Below are positions 8,313 through 18,310 of a DNA stretch of 64,000 nucleotides, piece after piece (positions within the stretch are counted from its first letter, which is position 1; each line of letters starts with the position of its first letter). Where the stretch lies: positions 62,001 through 126,000 of the forward strand of contig NZ_JAEHOH010000006.1 in NCBI RefSeq assembly GCF_016522505.1, written 5' to 3'. The DNA comes from Leucobacter chromiisoli (GTDB taxonomy: Bacteria > Actinomycetota > Actinomycetes > Actinomycetales > Microbacteriaceae). The notes beneath the pieces are model-generated. The model saw only the letters and a program-made list of their open reading frames with translations, had not been told where the DNA came from and did no database searches. The translations under genes and the position numbers were made by a program.

Positions 8313-8798
8313 TCAGCCGGCGTAGGTGTCGACTCCGAGCACCTTGACCTCGATCTGCTTGCCGTTGGGCGCCGCGTAGCTGGCGCTCTCGCCGATCTTG
8401 AGGCCGAGGATCGCGGCGCCCAGCGGGCTCTCCGCGCTGTAGACGTCGAGATCGGAGCCGTCGGCCAGCTCGCGGTTGCCGAGCAGGAAGCGCTCCTCGT
8501 CGCCGAAGATCTCGGCCGTGATCACGGTGCCGATCTCGACGACGCCGCTCGCCTTGGGCGCCTCGGCGACGGTGGCGTGCTTCAGCAGCTCCTCCAGGTC
8601 GCGGATGCGGGCCTCCATCTTGCCCTGCTCGTCCTTCGCGGCGTGGTAGCCGCCGTTCTCCTTGAGGTCGCCCTCTTCGCGGGCGGCCTCGATGCGGGCG
8701 GCGATCTCGCGCCGGCCGGGGCCGCTCAGCTCGTCGAGCTCAGCCTTGAGCCGGTCGTAGGCGTCCTGGGTCAGCCAGGTCTGGGACGTCTCAGCCAT
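8313..8798 (-). CDS. greA: Transcription elongation factor GreA
   Basis: A 161-residue cleavage factor that rescues backtracked RNA polymerase. The N-terminal coiled coil (about residues 12-75) contains the tip acidic pair in REEGDLKENGGYHAAKDEQG. The C-terminal FKBP-like domain shows SPLGAAILGLKIGES and ends VKVLGVDTYAG. Length and motif order match the family. It lies next to the DUF4307 and mca genes, a common actinobacterial arrangement. Confidence 0.95.
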   Translation of the reverse strand: MAETSQTWLTQDAYDRLKAELDELSGPGRREIAARIEAAREEGDLKENGGYHAAKDEQGKMEARIRDLEELLKHATVAEAPKASGVVEIGTVITAEIFGDEERFLLGNRELADGSDLDVYSAESPLGAAILGLKIGESASYAAPNGKQIEVKVLGVDTYAG

Positions 8799-8918
8799 GC
8801 TGGATCCTTCTCTCGGGGTGCGCGCGGCGGTCCGCGCGAGTACGTGCGCCCCGCCCGGAGACGCCGATGCGGGGATGTACAGAACGCCCCGACTCAGCAG
8901 GGCGCGGTCATCAGACTA

Positions 8919-9344
8919 TCAGCCCTCGAGCGCCCAGCAGTCGCGGACGTGCCCCGTGGCGGCGCGGTTGGTGGTGACGAGCGTCGTCGTCACCCGGCTG
9001 CTGTGCCGCTCCGAAGCCGGCACCTCGACGACGCTCCAGCCGACCGTGGCCTTCGACGCGTTCTGCGCCTCGACCGCGCAGGCGACCGCCGTGCCGGCGG
9101 GCGCCGTCACCTCGAAGCGGACCTCCACCTCACCGTCGCCGTGGATCGTGCGGCCGATGTCCTGGAAGCCGATCGCGCTGCCCTGCTGCCAGCCGCCGAA
9201 CGCGAGGAAGGCGCCCCCGCCGATGGCGAGGAGGGCGACCGCGGTCCAGGCGATCCGTCGATCGACGCCGCGCTGGCGACGCGTGCCGTAGCGCTCCTCG
9301 AGGGTGCGCGACGCCTCGTCGGGCGCAGCGGCCGTCTCGGGCAC
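8919..9344 (-). CDS. DUF4307 membrane protein
   Basis: A 141-residue protein with an acidic or polar N-terminus, TLEERYGTRRQRG (a hallmark of DUF4307), one transmembrane helix near residues 32-52, and an extracytoplasmic β-rich domain with two cysteines that might form a disulfide. The GTG start at 9344 is supported by GGAGGA 5-10 nt upstream. It is divergent from mca and typically accompanies it in actinobacteria. The function is unknown. Confidence 0.8.
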   Translation of the reverse strand: MPETAAAPDEASRTLEERYGTRRQRGVDRRIAWTAVALLAIGGGAFLAFGGWQQGSAIGFQDIGRTIHGDGEVEVRFEVTAPAGTAVACAVEAQNASKATVGWSVVEVPASERHSSRVTTTLVTTNRAATGHVRDCWALEG

Positions 9345-9431
9345 GGGATCCTCCGAACTCGGGCAACTAGACTGTGTGCCCGAGTGCCAGCGTAGCGGGA
9401 AGGCCCGGGAGGCACGTGTGAAAGGACACCG

Positions 9432-10301
9432 ATGACGTTCAGATTGATCGCGGTGCACGCGCACCCCGACGACGAGTCGAGCAAGGGGGCCGCCACCTAC
9501 GCGCACTATCTCGACCAGGGCGCCGAGGTGCTCATCGTGAGCTGCACCGGCGGCGAGCGCGGCGACGTGCTGAACGAGCTCGTGGCCCGCGACCCGAAGA
9601 GCCGGCGCGACCTGCCCGGCCTCCGGCGCGAGGAGATGTCCCGCGCCCGCGAGATCATCGGCTTCGAGCACCGCTGGCTGGGCTACCAGGATTCGGGCCT
9701 GCCGGCGGAGGGGGAGGGCGTTCCGCCCGGGTCCTTCGCGGCGATCCCCATCGAGATCTCGGCCGAGGCGCTCGTGCGCGTGGTGCGGGAGTTCCGGCCC
9801 CACGTCATGATCACCTACAACGAGCAGGGCGGCTACCCCCACCCCGATCACATCCGCTGCCACGAGATCAGCCGGCACGCGTGGGAGGTCTCGGGCGACG
9901 CGGAGTCGTACCCCGACGCAGGCGAGCCGTGGGTCATCAAGAAGATGTACTACGAGGAGATCTTCAACTCGGAGCGGGTGCGCACCGTGTACCAGTGGAT
10001 GCTCGATCAGGATCCCGAGTCGCCGCTCATCGAGCAGTTCGCCGAGATCCACGAGCGGATGGACCGCCGCGGCTACCACGGCACCGCGAAGATCGACGTG
10101 GGGCGCTTCTTCGATCGCCGCGACGAGGCGCTGCGTGCGCACGCGAGCCAGGTGCCGCCCGACAGCCCGTTCTTCTTCTGGCCGAACGAGATGCAGCGCC
10201 AGGCCTGGCCGTTCGAGGACTACCGGCTCGCCGCATCGCGCGTCGCGACCAGCGAGTTCGAGGCCGATCTGTTTCAGGGAATAGAGGAGGAGACCTCGTG
10301 A
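9432..10301 (+). CDS. mca: Mycothiol S-conjugate amidase
   Basis: A 289-residue zinc amidase of the LmbE/PIG-L family. It cleaves mycothiol conjugates into a mercapturic acid and GlcN-Ins, in detoxification. The AHPDDESSKGA motif at residues 10-20 supplies the first zinc ligands (H11, D14). The lysine in SSKG distinguishes Mca from the paralogue MshB. A second zinc motif, HPDH, is near residue 138. A possible -10 (TAGACT, 9368-9373) lies about 60 nt upstream. Its presence implies a mycothiol-producing actinomycete. The last codons overlap the next gene by 4 bp. Confidence 0.92.
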   Translation: MTFRLIAVHAHPDDESSKGAATYAHYLDQGAEVLIVSCTGGERGDVLNELVARDPKSRRDLPGLRREEMSRAREIIGFEHRWLGYQDSGLPAEGEGVPPGSFAAIPIEISAEALVRVVREFRPHVMITYNEQGGYPHPDHIRCHEISRHAWEVSGDAESYPDAGEPWVIKKMYYEEIFNSERVRTVYQWMLDQDPESPLIEQFAEIHERMDRRGYHGTAKIDVGRFFDRRDEALRAHASQVPPDSPFFFWPNEMQRQAWPFEDYRLAASRVATSEFEADLFQGIEEETS

Positions 10302-10612
10302 CATTCGCCGCCGCCGCGCTCTTCGCGGCCGAGGACGCCCAGTTCGACCCCGACACGGTGTCGCCGGGGGCGGTGGGCTTCCTGATGACGGGCCTGCTGG
10401 CCGTCGCCGTCATCCTGCTCGGCGTCAACCTGGTGCGTCGTCTGCGCCGCAGCCAGTACCGCGCCGAGATCCGGGAGGAGCTGGAGGCCGAGCTCGCCGC
10501 GCGGGACGCCGAGGAGGTGCGAGAGACCGGCGAGGCGCGAGGCGCCGACGGGGGATCTCCCGACGCCGGCCCGCAGGGACGTCCCGAGACCGGCGACGAG
10601 CCCCGGAGTTAG
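10298..10612 (+). CDS. Small single-pass membrane protein
   Basis: A 104-residue protein beginning at GTG and overlapping the mca stop (GTGA). A short N-terminal stretch precedes one transmembrane helix (about residues 24-44, GFLMTGLLAVAVILLGVNLV). A charged cytoplasmic helix (RRSQYRAEIREELEAELAA) and an acidic, Gly/Pro-rich tail follow. Small proteins of this type follow mca in many actinobacteria, but I cannot assign a function. Translational coupling suggests co-expression with mca. Confidence 0.7.
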   Translation: MTFAAAALFAAEDAQFDPDTVSPGAVGFLMTGLLAVAVILLGVNLVRRLRRSQYRAEIREELEAELAARDAEEVRETGEARGADGGSPDAGPQGRPETGDEPRS

Positions 10613-10615
10613 GCC

Positions 10616-12451
<1,836 letters not shown>

Positions 12452-12510
12452 CCCCGCCCCGCCGTCTGCTGCTCGGCCCGAGGGGGCGATCGGACCCTGG
12501 ACTGAGCGGG

Positions 12511-12900
12511 CTACGGCACTCGGAGGAGCGGCGGGCGCGGCCCCTCGAGCCGGGCGATCGACACCTTCACCTCCGTGAGGTCAGCGGCGAGGATGCGCAC
12601 GTCGTCGCGCACCTCCTTGATCTCCTCGCGCACGGCTGTGAACTCCTCGCGCACGGTCCGGAACTCCTCGCGGACGGCTGTGAACTCCTCGCGCACCTGT
12701 TCGAACTGCCGATCCACCTGCTCGAACCGCCGATCCACCTGCTCGAAGCGCTTGTCCACCTGTTCGAACTGCCGATCCACCTGTTCGAAGCGCTTGTCCA
12801 ATCGCGCCTCGAGCCCTCGCTGCAGCCTCCACTGGCCCGCGAAGATCGCCGCGACGGCGGTGAACACCGCGACGATCGTGGCGATGACTTCGGGGGACAT
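12511..12900 (-). CDS. Membrane-anchored coiled-coil protein with heptad repeats
   Basis: A 129-residue protein with an N-terminal transmembrane helix (about residues 3-22, VIATIVAVFTAVAAIFAG) followed by a long coiled coil. The coil is built from seven-residue units: five FEQVDxx-type repeats and then VREEFTA-type repeats. The start at 12900 is preferred because GAGG lies 7 nt upstream; an ATG at 12906 is possible. Such proteins (DUF1640-like or apolipophorin-like) are common but of unknown role. The DNA is a 21-bp tandem repeat over about 12611-12800, so repeat-number variation between strains is likely. Confidence 0.65.
   Translation of the reverse strand: MSPEVIATIVAVFTAVAAIFAGQWRLQRGLEARLDKRFEQVDRQFEQVDKRFEQVDRRFEQVDRQFEQVREEFTAVREEFRTVREEFTAVREEIKEVRDDVRILAADLTEVKVSIARLEGPRPPLLRVP
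12696..12800. repeat. Five tandem 21-bp coding repeats
   Basis: Units begin at 12696, 12717, 12738, 12759 and 12780, each starting CCTGTTCGAA or CCTGCTCGAA and ending in TCCA. They alternate between two sequence variants. They encode the heptads of the coiled-coil protein, and weaker 21-bp periodicity continues to about 12611. Confidence 0.85.
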
Positions 12901-13035
12901 GTGCATGCCTCGATTCTCGTTGCGCTCCCGGCGGTGTGCAAGCGACGCTACCCGAGACGCATGCTGCGCGGTCAAGCCCGGAGTGGAGGGTGTGGAGAAC
13001 TCGGCGGCAGGCGGGGCCTGCGAGCGAGGACGCCC

Positions 13036-13824
13036 TTACCGCAGGAAGACGGGGTCGAGGGCGACGAGCAGCGCCGCCGTCCAGTGGCACATGAACGCGA
13101 GCACCGTGAGCGTGTGGAAGATCTCGTGGAAGCCGAACACGCCGGGGACCGGGTTCGGGCGCTTCATCCCGTACACGACGGAGCCCGCCGTGTAGAGCAG
13201 GCCCCCGACGACCACGAGCACCATGCTCGCCGGGTTGGCGTGGTAGATGTCGACGACGTACATGACGGCGGCCCAGCCGAGCAGCACGTAGAGCGGCACG
13301 TAGAGCCATCGCGGCGAGCCGATCCAGAAGACGCGGAACCCGATCCCGAGCAGTGCCCCGGCCCACACGAGCACCAGCAGCAGGACGCCCTTGTCGGACG
13401 GCAGCGCGAGCAGCGCGATGGGCGTGTAGGTGCCGGCGATGAGTAGGAAGATGTTGGCGTGATCGAGGCGCCTGAACACCTGCTTCGTACTCGGCTTCCA
13501 GTTGAAGCGGTGGTAGAGGGCCGAGACGCCGAAGAGCAGCATGCTCGAGAGCATGAAGACCGCCGACGCCCACTTGGCGACCGCGCCGTGCGCGAGGCAG
13601 ATGAGCACGATGCCGGCCGCCACGGCCACGGGGAATGTGCCGGCGTGGATCCAGCCCCGCCACCGCGGCTTCACCTCGGCCGGAACCTCCGCCCGGTGCC
13701 CGGCAGGATGGTCGAGGGCGTCCTCGAGCAGCGGAATGGAGAGCCGGTCCGGCTCGGGGAGCGGGCGGTCGCGGTGAGCCGGAGCGCCTGCTGGGTCGGA
13801 GGATCCGCTTCCCTGCTGCATCAT
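13036..13824 (-). CDS. TrhA / hemolysin III family membrane protein
   Basis: A 262-residue, seven-helix member of the PAQR/hemolysin III family, involved in membrane lipid homeostasis in bacteria where studied. Family metal-site motifs are visible: SALYHRFNW near residue 95, DHANIFLLIAGTYTP near residue 120, and HEIFHTLTVLAFMCHW near the C-terminus. A hydrophilic N-terminal extension of about 55 residues precedes the first helix. It is divergent from the cis-prenyltransferase gene, a frequent actinobacterial pairing. Confidence 0.85.
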   Translation of the reverse strand: MMQQGSGSSDPAGAPAHRDRPLPEPDRLSIPLLEDALDHPAGHRAEVPAEVKPRWRGWIHAGTFPVAVAAGIVLICLAHGAVAKWASAVFMLSSMLLFGVSALYHRFNWKPSTKQVFRRLDHANIFLLIAGTYTPIALLALPSDKGVLLLVLVWAGALLGIGFRVFWIGSPRWLYVPLYVLLGWAAVMYVVDIYHANPASMVLVVVGGLLYTAGSVVYGMKRPNPVPGVFGFHEIFHTLTVLAFMCHWTAALLVALDPVFLR

Positions 13825-13973
13825 CTTCCGAGTCTACGTTCGCAGGCTGGGAGTGTCGGCATATGCCCGGCGGGCGGGCCGAGCGCGTCCGGCGGGCGGG
13901 CCGGGCGCCCCCGGCGGCGGATGCGCCCCCGGCGGGCGCGCCCGGAGGATGCGGCCGGGAGCGTCCCGCCCGT

Positions 13974-13979
13974 TACACT
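13974..13979 (+). promoter_or_regulatory. -10 box of a probably leaderless promoter
   Basis: TACACT is followed by 6 nt and the GTG start at 13986, with no Shine-Dalgarno sequence. Confidence 0.5.
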
Positions 13980-13985
13980 CTCAGA

Positions 13986-14771
13986 GTGCCACCCGAACAG
14001 AAGACCTCGACGCCCGGGCCGCTGTACCGCCTGTACCAGCGGCGCCTGCGCCGGGAGATCGATCACGCCGGGGTGCCGCACCACATCGCCGTGATCGTCG
14101 ACGGCAACCGCCGCTGGGCGAAGCAGCGGCTGCAGGAGCGCGCCTCCTTCGGGCACCGCGCCGGAGCCCGGAAGGTGCCGGAGTTCCTGGGGTGGTCGGA
14201 GGAGGCGGGGATCGACGTCGTCACCCTGTACCTGCTCTCCGCCGACAACCTGCAGGCCAGGGATCGCCAGGAACTCGAGGACCTGTTCGGGATCATCGCG
14301 GAGCTCGCGTGCCTGCTCGCCGACAATCCGCGGTGGCGCGTGAAACACGTGGGGGCGACCGAGGGGCTCTCGGAGGAGCTCATCGCGGCGCTGCGCGACG
14401 CCGAGGAGCGCACGGCCGAGCACGAGGGGCTGCACGTCAACCTCGCCGTCGGCTACGGCGGGCGGAGCGAGATCACGGCGGCGGTGCGCAGCGTGATCTC
14501 CGAGCATCAGGCGGCCGGAGGCACGATCGACACCCTCGCCGAGCGCCTCACGCCCGAGACCATCGGCGAGCACCTCTGGACGCGCGGGCAGGCGGACCCC
14601 GACCTGGTGATCCGCACGTCGGGGGAGCAGCGGCTCTCCGACTTCATGATCTGGCAGTCGGCGCACTCGGAGTTCTACTTCGTCGAGGCCCTCTATCCTG
14701 ACCTGCGTGAGGTCGACTTCCTGCGCGCGCTGCGGGTCTACTCCTCCCGCCAGCGCCGGCTCGGAGGATAG
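13986..14771 (+). CDS. Polyprenyl diphosphate synthase (cis-prenyltransferase, UppS family)
   Basis: A 261-residue enzyme that extends an allylic diphosphate with cis-isoprene units, supplying the polyprenyl-phosphate lipid carrier of cell-wall synthesis. Motifs: IAVIVDGNRRWAK with the catalytic aspartate (residues about 36-48), GHRAGARKV, NLAVGYGGRSEI, and RTSGEQRLSDFMIWQ plus SEFYF near the C-terminus. Actinobacteria often carry two such genes with different chain lengths; I cannot tell which this is. The GTG start follows TACACT by 6 nt. Confidence 0.88.
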   Translation: MPPEQKTSTPGPLYRLYQRRLRREIDHAGVPHHIAVIVDGNRRWAKQRLQERASFGHRAGARKVPEFLGWSEEAGIDVVTLYLLSADNLQARDRQELEDLFGIIAELACLLADNPRWRVKHVGATEGLSEELIAALRDAEERTAEHEGLHVNLAVGYGGRSEITAAVRSVISEHQAAGGTIDTLAERLTPETIGEHLWTRGQADPDLVIRTSGEQRLSDFMIWQSAHSEFYFVEALYPDLREVDFLRALRVYSSRQRRLGG

Positions 14772-14774
14772 TCT
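14769..14774 (+). promoter_or_regulatory. -10 box overlapping the upstream stop codon
   Basis: TAGTCT shares its TAG with the stop of the prenyltransferase gene and is separated by 6 nt from the ATG at 14781. This gives the next gene its own leaderless start. Confidence 0.45.
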
Positions 14775-14780
14775 GGCCGC

Positions 14781-16142
14781 ATGGTGACCGGGTCGAGTCG
14801 AGCAGCTGAGACGGTGCTGCGCGCCGACGCGATGCTCACCCCGGACGGTCCGGTGCCGGACGCCGAGCTCGCCTTCGGCCCCGACGGCCGGATCGCCTAC
14901 GCCGGCCGGGCGAGGGCGGGGTCGGTCGTCTCGCACGACCTGCGGGGCCACGCGCTCATGCCCGGCCTCGTCAACGGGCACACCCACTCGGCGATGACGC
15001 TGCAGCGGGGCGTCTCCGACGACGACGGCTTCATGCCGTGGCTCTCAGCGGTGCAGGCCATGGAGCAGCACCTCACCCGCGACGACGTCGAAGCCGGGCT
15101 GCAGCTGGCCCTCGTCGAGATGATCGCGAGCGGCACGACCGCGTTCGCCGACATGTACCACTGGGACGTCGGGCTGCTCGACCTGGTGCGGGAGAGCGGG
15201 ATGCGCGTGCTCGCCGCTCCCGCGACCTTCGCGCCCGACCGCGTCGGCTTCCCGGGGGTCAGCCCCATGAACGGCGCGGAGACGACCGCGTTCACGGAGG
15301 AGCTCGCCGAGCGCTTCGCGGGCGACCCGCAGATCAGGATCGCCTACGGCCCCCACGCCCCCTACACGTGCCCTCCCGGGTTCCTGCGGGACCTCGCCGA
15401 GCGCTCGCGGCGCACCGGGATCCCGATCCACATCCACCTCTCGGAATCGGCGGCGGAGATTCGGGAGATCGGGGATCGCCACGGCGTGCGTCCGGTGGGG
15501 CATCTGAACGAGCTGGGGCTGCTCGGGGCCGGCGGGGGCGGTGCGTCCCGGGCACGACTGCTCGCCGCGCACTGCGTCCACCTGGAGGACGCGGAGATCG
15601 CCCTGCTCGCGGCGAGCGGAGCCGCCGTGAGCCACAACCCCGTCTCGAACCTGAAGCTGGGCACCGGGATCGCCCGACTGCCCGAGATGGTCTCGGCGGG
15701 GATCCGCCTGACGCTCGGCACGGACTCCGTGGCGAGCAACAACTCGCTCGACCTGTTCGAGGAGATCAAGCTCGCGACCGTGCTGCACCGCGGGGCGAGA
15801 CAGGACGCCGCGGCCGTGCGCGCCGCCGACGTGCTCGACATCGCGACCCGGCGGGGCGCCGAGGCGATCGGCTTCCCGGAGACGGGGAGCCTCGAGGTCG
15901 GGCGGCGGGCCGACGTGATCGCGCTCGACGTACGGGGCGCGGGGGCCGCTCCGTTCGCCCCGGAGACGCTCGTCTCCCATCTGGGGTTCACGGCGCGCGG
16001 CGCCGACGTGCGCCACGTCTTCATCGGCGGCCGGCACGTCTACGCCGAGGGCCGGCACCTCACCCTCGATGCGGCAGCCGTCGTGACCCGGGCCTCCCGG
16101 GCCGCCGAGCGGCTGCGCGCCGCGGCGGCGGCTCGAGGCTGA
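14781..16142 (+). CDS. mtaD: 5-methylthioadenosine/S-adenosylhomocysteine deaminase-type amidohydrolase
   Basis: A 453-residue zinc amidohydrolase of the MtaD/TrzA group. It deaminates MTA or SAH to the inosyl derivative. Motifs run in the expected order: NGHTHSAM (HxH, near residue 66), HIHLSES (about residue 220), HCVH (about 262), SHNPVSNLKLGTG and GTDSVASNNSLDLFEE (metal Asp, about 315). It lies next to luxS and an MTA/SAH nucleosidase gene, all acting on S-adenosylmethionine by-products. Related family members deaminate other purines or s-triazines, so MTA/SAH is likely but not proven. Confidence 0.8.
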   Translation: MVTGSSRAAETVLRADAMLTPDGPVPDAELAFGPDGRIAYAGRARAGSVVSHDLRGHALMPGLVNGHTHSAMTLQRGVSDDDGFMPWLSAVQAMEQHLTRDDVEAGLQLALVEMIASGTTAFADMYHWDVGLLDLVRESGMRVLAAPATFAPDRVGFPGVSPMNGAETTAFTEELAERFAGDPQIRIAYGPHAPYTCPPGFLRDLAERSRRTGIPIHIHLSESAAEIREIGDRHGVRPVGHLNELGLLGAGGGGASRARLLAAHCVHLEDAEIALLAASGAAVSHNPVSNLKLGTGIARLPEMVSAGIRLTLGTDSVASNNSLDLFEEIKLATVLHRGARQDAAAVRAADVLDIATRRGAEAIGFPETGSLEVGRRADVIALDVRGAGAAPFAPETLVSHLGFTARGADVRHVFIGGRHVYAEGRHLTLDAAAVVTRASRAAERLRAAAAARG

Positions 16143-16160
16143 GGATCGCGGCCGGGGCTC

Positions 16161-16214
16161 GCGACACCACGCCGGCGCGCGACACGACGCCGGCGCGCGA
16201 CACGACGCCGGCGA
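16161..16214. repeat. Three tandem 18-bp repeats
   Basis: Units at 16161-16178, 16179-16196 and 16197-16214 differ at single positions (GCGACACGACGCCGGCGC). They lie in the 213-bp gap between the convergent mtaD and luxS genes. They may be a simple slippage repeat; no stem with a T-tract is evident. Confidence 0.7.
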
Positions 16215-16355
16215 GCGCCACGGCGCGGGATCTCCCGGATGTCCTCGGACAGCTCCTCGGGGAGGTCGGCGAACACCCGCGCCTGGGTGCGGGCCCCGCA
16301 GCGGTAGGGCACCGCCTCGAACTCGACGTATACGGCTCGTTCCGCGTCAGCGGGA

Positions 16356-16847
16356 TCAGGCGATCCGGGAACGGTCGAACGCGTCCAGGCTGATGCCGCG
16401 GTCCAGCACCGCCTTCGCCCACTCCTTGGCGGAGAACAGGCTGTGGTCCCGGTAGTTGCCGCAGCTCACGGCGTCGGTGCCCGGCACGTCCTCCCAGGCC
16501 ACGCGGTGGGCGAGATCCTCGAGCGACGACTTGATCGCCGCGGCGACCTCGGCGGGCTCGGGCTCGCCCCACGCGATGAGGTGGAAGCCCGTGCGGCAGC
16601 CGAAGGGCGAGATGTCGATGAGGCCGTCGAAGCGGGTGCGCAGCAGCGCCGCGAGCGTGTGCTCGATCGTGTGCAGCCCGCCCGTGGGGATCTCGGCCTC
16701 GTTGGGCTGCACCAGCCGGATGTCGTAGTTGGAGATCGCGTCGCCCTTCGGGCCGTGCTCGACGCCGATCAGGCGCACGTACGGCGCGCGCACCCTCGTG
16801 TGGTCCAGCGAGAAGCTCTCGACCTCCGCCAGTTCGACCTCGCCCAT
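16356..16847 (-). CDS. luxS: S-ribosylhomocysteine lyase LuxS
   Basis: A 163-residue metalloenzyme that splits S-ribosylhomocysteine into homocysteine and DPD, the precursor of autoinducer-2. The metal motif HTIEH lies near residue 57-61 and the catalytic cysteine is in SPFGCRTGF near residue 83. Length is typical. ATG at 16847 is preceded by GAGGAG. It converges with mtaD and lies near a nucleosidase (17729) that can supply its substrate, so both SAH recycling and AI-2 formation are encoded. Confidence 0.95.
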   Translation of the reverse strand: MGEVELAEVESFSLDHTRVRAPYVRLIGVEHGPKGDAISNYDIRLVQPNEAEIPTGGLHTIEHTLAALLRTRFDGLIDISPFGCRTGFHLIAWGEPEPAEVAAAIKSSLEDLAHRVAWEDVPGTDAVSCGNYRDHSLFSAKEWAKAVLDRGISLDAFDRSRIA

Positions 16848-16998
16848 GGTGTGCTCCTCGTCTCGTGCTGTGCGGTGCCCGGGGGCTCTGCGTGCGCTCG
16901 TGCCGCGTGCGGCTGCCCCGGGCCGGGGGCGGCGCCCGCCCTGCGCGGGCATCCGCCTCCTCTACGGTAGCGTCACCCGGCCGCGCGGCGTCGCCGTG

Positions 16999-17295
16999 TT
17001 ACGCGGCGACGGCCAGATCCTGCTGGGTCAGCGCGATCCGGGCGGCGGAGCCGGCCCGAGCGCGCTCGACCTGCACGTCCCACCCCTGGGAGGCGAGCCG
17101 GTCGAGGTCGCCCCGCGCCGCCTCGAGGCGGTCGGTCTCGACCAGGTACAGGGTCCGGCCAGCGGAGCGGTAGACGGAGCGGTGCCCGACCCAGGAGGGG
17201 ACGTGCACGCCGCGCTCGCCGCCGAGCGCGTGGTAGGGGGTGTGCAGGGGCCGCGCCGGTCGCGCGGTCGCGGATGCGTTGATCGTGTGAGTCAT
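16999..17295 (-). CDS. Hypothetical protein, 98 residues
   Basis: I do not recognise a family. The ATG at 17295 has a good AAAGGA Shine-Dalgarno sequence. Residues 1-30 are rich in Ala, Arg and His. The middle (YRSAGRTLYLVETDRLEAARGDLDRL) predicts a strand and helix. The tail is alanine-rich. There is no signal peptide or membrane helix. It sits between luxS and the nucleosidase gene on the luxS strand and may be cotranscribed with luxS. A long GC-rich leader and a strong TATAAT lie upstream. Confidence 0.55.
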   Translation of the reverse strand: MTHTINASATARPARPLHTPYHALGGERGVHVPSWVGHRSVYRSAGRTLYLVETDRLEAARGDLDRLASQGWDVQVERARAGSAARIALTQQDLAVAA

Positions 17296-17654
17296 GATGA
17301 GTCCTTTCGTGCCGCGCGGTATCGCGCGGTGCTGCGCGGGGTGCCGCGCGGTGCTTGCTGTGCGGGACCGTGCGCTTCCGCGCGGTTGATCCCCATGGTG
17401 GGGGCCGACGCGCGTCCGGTGCGCATGGTGCGCGCCTGCTCCCCGCGAGCTGCTGATCGGGCGCTCGAGCGCTCCGCCGCTGCTTCGGCGCGGGAGTTCG
17501 CGGCGCGCGGCAGCCGCGGCGCGGACGGGGTGCCCGCCGCCGTGAGCGGAGCCCGATCGGGGCCCCGCGAGCCGCTGCGATCCTGCTCCCGGTGGGGAAC
17601 CCGCTCCCTTCGGTGGGTAGCGTCTGCAACGAGATCGCGCGTGCTCAGCCTCCC
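17296..17654 (-). other. Long GC-rich leader region with GCGCGGT repeats
   Basis: About 350 bases between the TATAAT at 17660-17655 and the start at 17295 hold no gene I can defend. A reading frame on the minus strand (17663-17292) runs through it and ends in a TGA that overlaps the ATG of the 98-residue gene. Its Arg/Ala-rich translation and weaker third-position GC argue against a normal protein. Bases 17318-17388 contain several GCGCGGT copies. It may be a structured or translated leader. Confidence 0.4.
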
Positions 17655-17660
17655 ATTATA
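17655..17660 (-). promoter_or_regulatory. Consensus -10 (TATAAT) on the minus strand
   Basis: ATTATA on the plus strand reads TATAAT on the minus strand, in a short AT-rich island (17653-17668). A weak -35 (CTAGCA) lies 17 bp upstream. It would drive transcription toward the 98-residue gene and luxS. Confidence 0.5.
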
Positions 17661-17728
17661 CACATATGCAGGCGTGTTGCTAGTGTGGATCGGTCGCGTC
17701 GATCGGGCGCGCAGAACCGGAGGAAGAC

Positions 17729-18292
17729 GTGACCGCTGAGAAGACGCTGCTGGTGTTCGCCCACGCCGACGAGGCGACGGCCTTCGGCGACGTGCCGCAC
17801 GTGCTGACGGGCGTCGGCAAGGTGAACGCGGCCACGAGCCTCGCGAGCGAGCTCGCCGCGGGCGGAGTGGAGCGCGTCGTGGTGCTCGGCACCGCGGGCG
17901 TGGTCGCGGCCGGCCCGCGGCTCGACACCGTCTACCAGATCACCCGCGCCGTGCAGCACGACTTCTCGCTCCCGTCCCGCGAGCTGTGCCTCGGCGGCCC
18001 CGTCCTGCTGGACGAGGATCGGACCCTCGCGATCGCGACGGGCGACCTCTTCGTGCAGGACGACGCGCAGCGCGCCAGGATCGCCGCCCTCGGGGCGAGC
18101 CTCGTCGACATGGAGACCTACGCCTACGCGAGCGTGTGCGAGCGCTTCGGCGTGCCGCTGCAGGTGTTCAAGGTCCCCTCGGACTTCGCGGACAGCTCCA
18201 CGACCGCCGAGGAGTGGGACACGGTGGTCTTCAGCAAGAGCGACCAGCTGCGGGCGTTCTGCGCCGCCGCGCTGCCGGAACTGCTGCCGTAG
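17729..18292 (+). CDS. MTA/SAH nucleosidase-like protein (PNP/UDP phosphorylase family)
   Basis: A 187-residue nucleosidase that probably hydrolyses the N-glycosidic bond of S-adenosylhomocysteine and/or methylthioadenosine. Family motifs are GVGKVNAA (near residue 30), VVLGTAGVV, VDMETYAYASVC (ribose-binding Met-Glu) and PSDFAD with the catalytic aspartate. It is shorter than the usual ~230 residues at the N-terminus. GTG at 17729 follows GGAGGAAG. With luxS and mtaD nearby, it completes the route from SAH to homocysteine plus DPD. Confidence 0.82.
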   Translation: MTAEKTLLVFAHADEATAFGDVPHVLTGVGKVNAATSLASELAAGGVERVVVLGTAGVVAAGPRLDTVYQITRAVQHDFSLPSRELCLGGPVLLDEDRTLAIATGDLFVQDDAQRARIAALGASLVDMETYAYASVCERFGVPLQVFKVPSDFADSSTTAEEWDTVVFSKSDQLRAFCAAALPELLP

Positions 18293-18310
18293 CGGAGCGG
18301 ATCCCTCCCC

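Noticed and set aside
12696..12800. CRISPR or minisatellite outside genes
   Set aside because: The 21-bp periodicity is explained by heptads of a coiled-coil coding sequence.
16161..16214. CRISPR-like array
   Set aside because: The 18-bp units are contiguous with no spacers; this is a simple tandem repeat. No CRISPR array or cas gene was seen anywhere.
17292..17663. 123-codon frame upstream of the 98-residue gene as a normal protein
   Set aside because: Arg/Ala/Ser-rich, no family features, lower third-position GC than neighbours, and its GTG lies 2 nt upstream of the -10. It is kept only as a possible leader frame in the findings.
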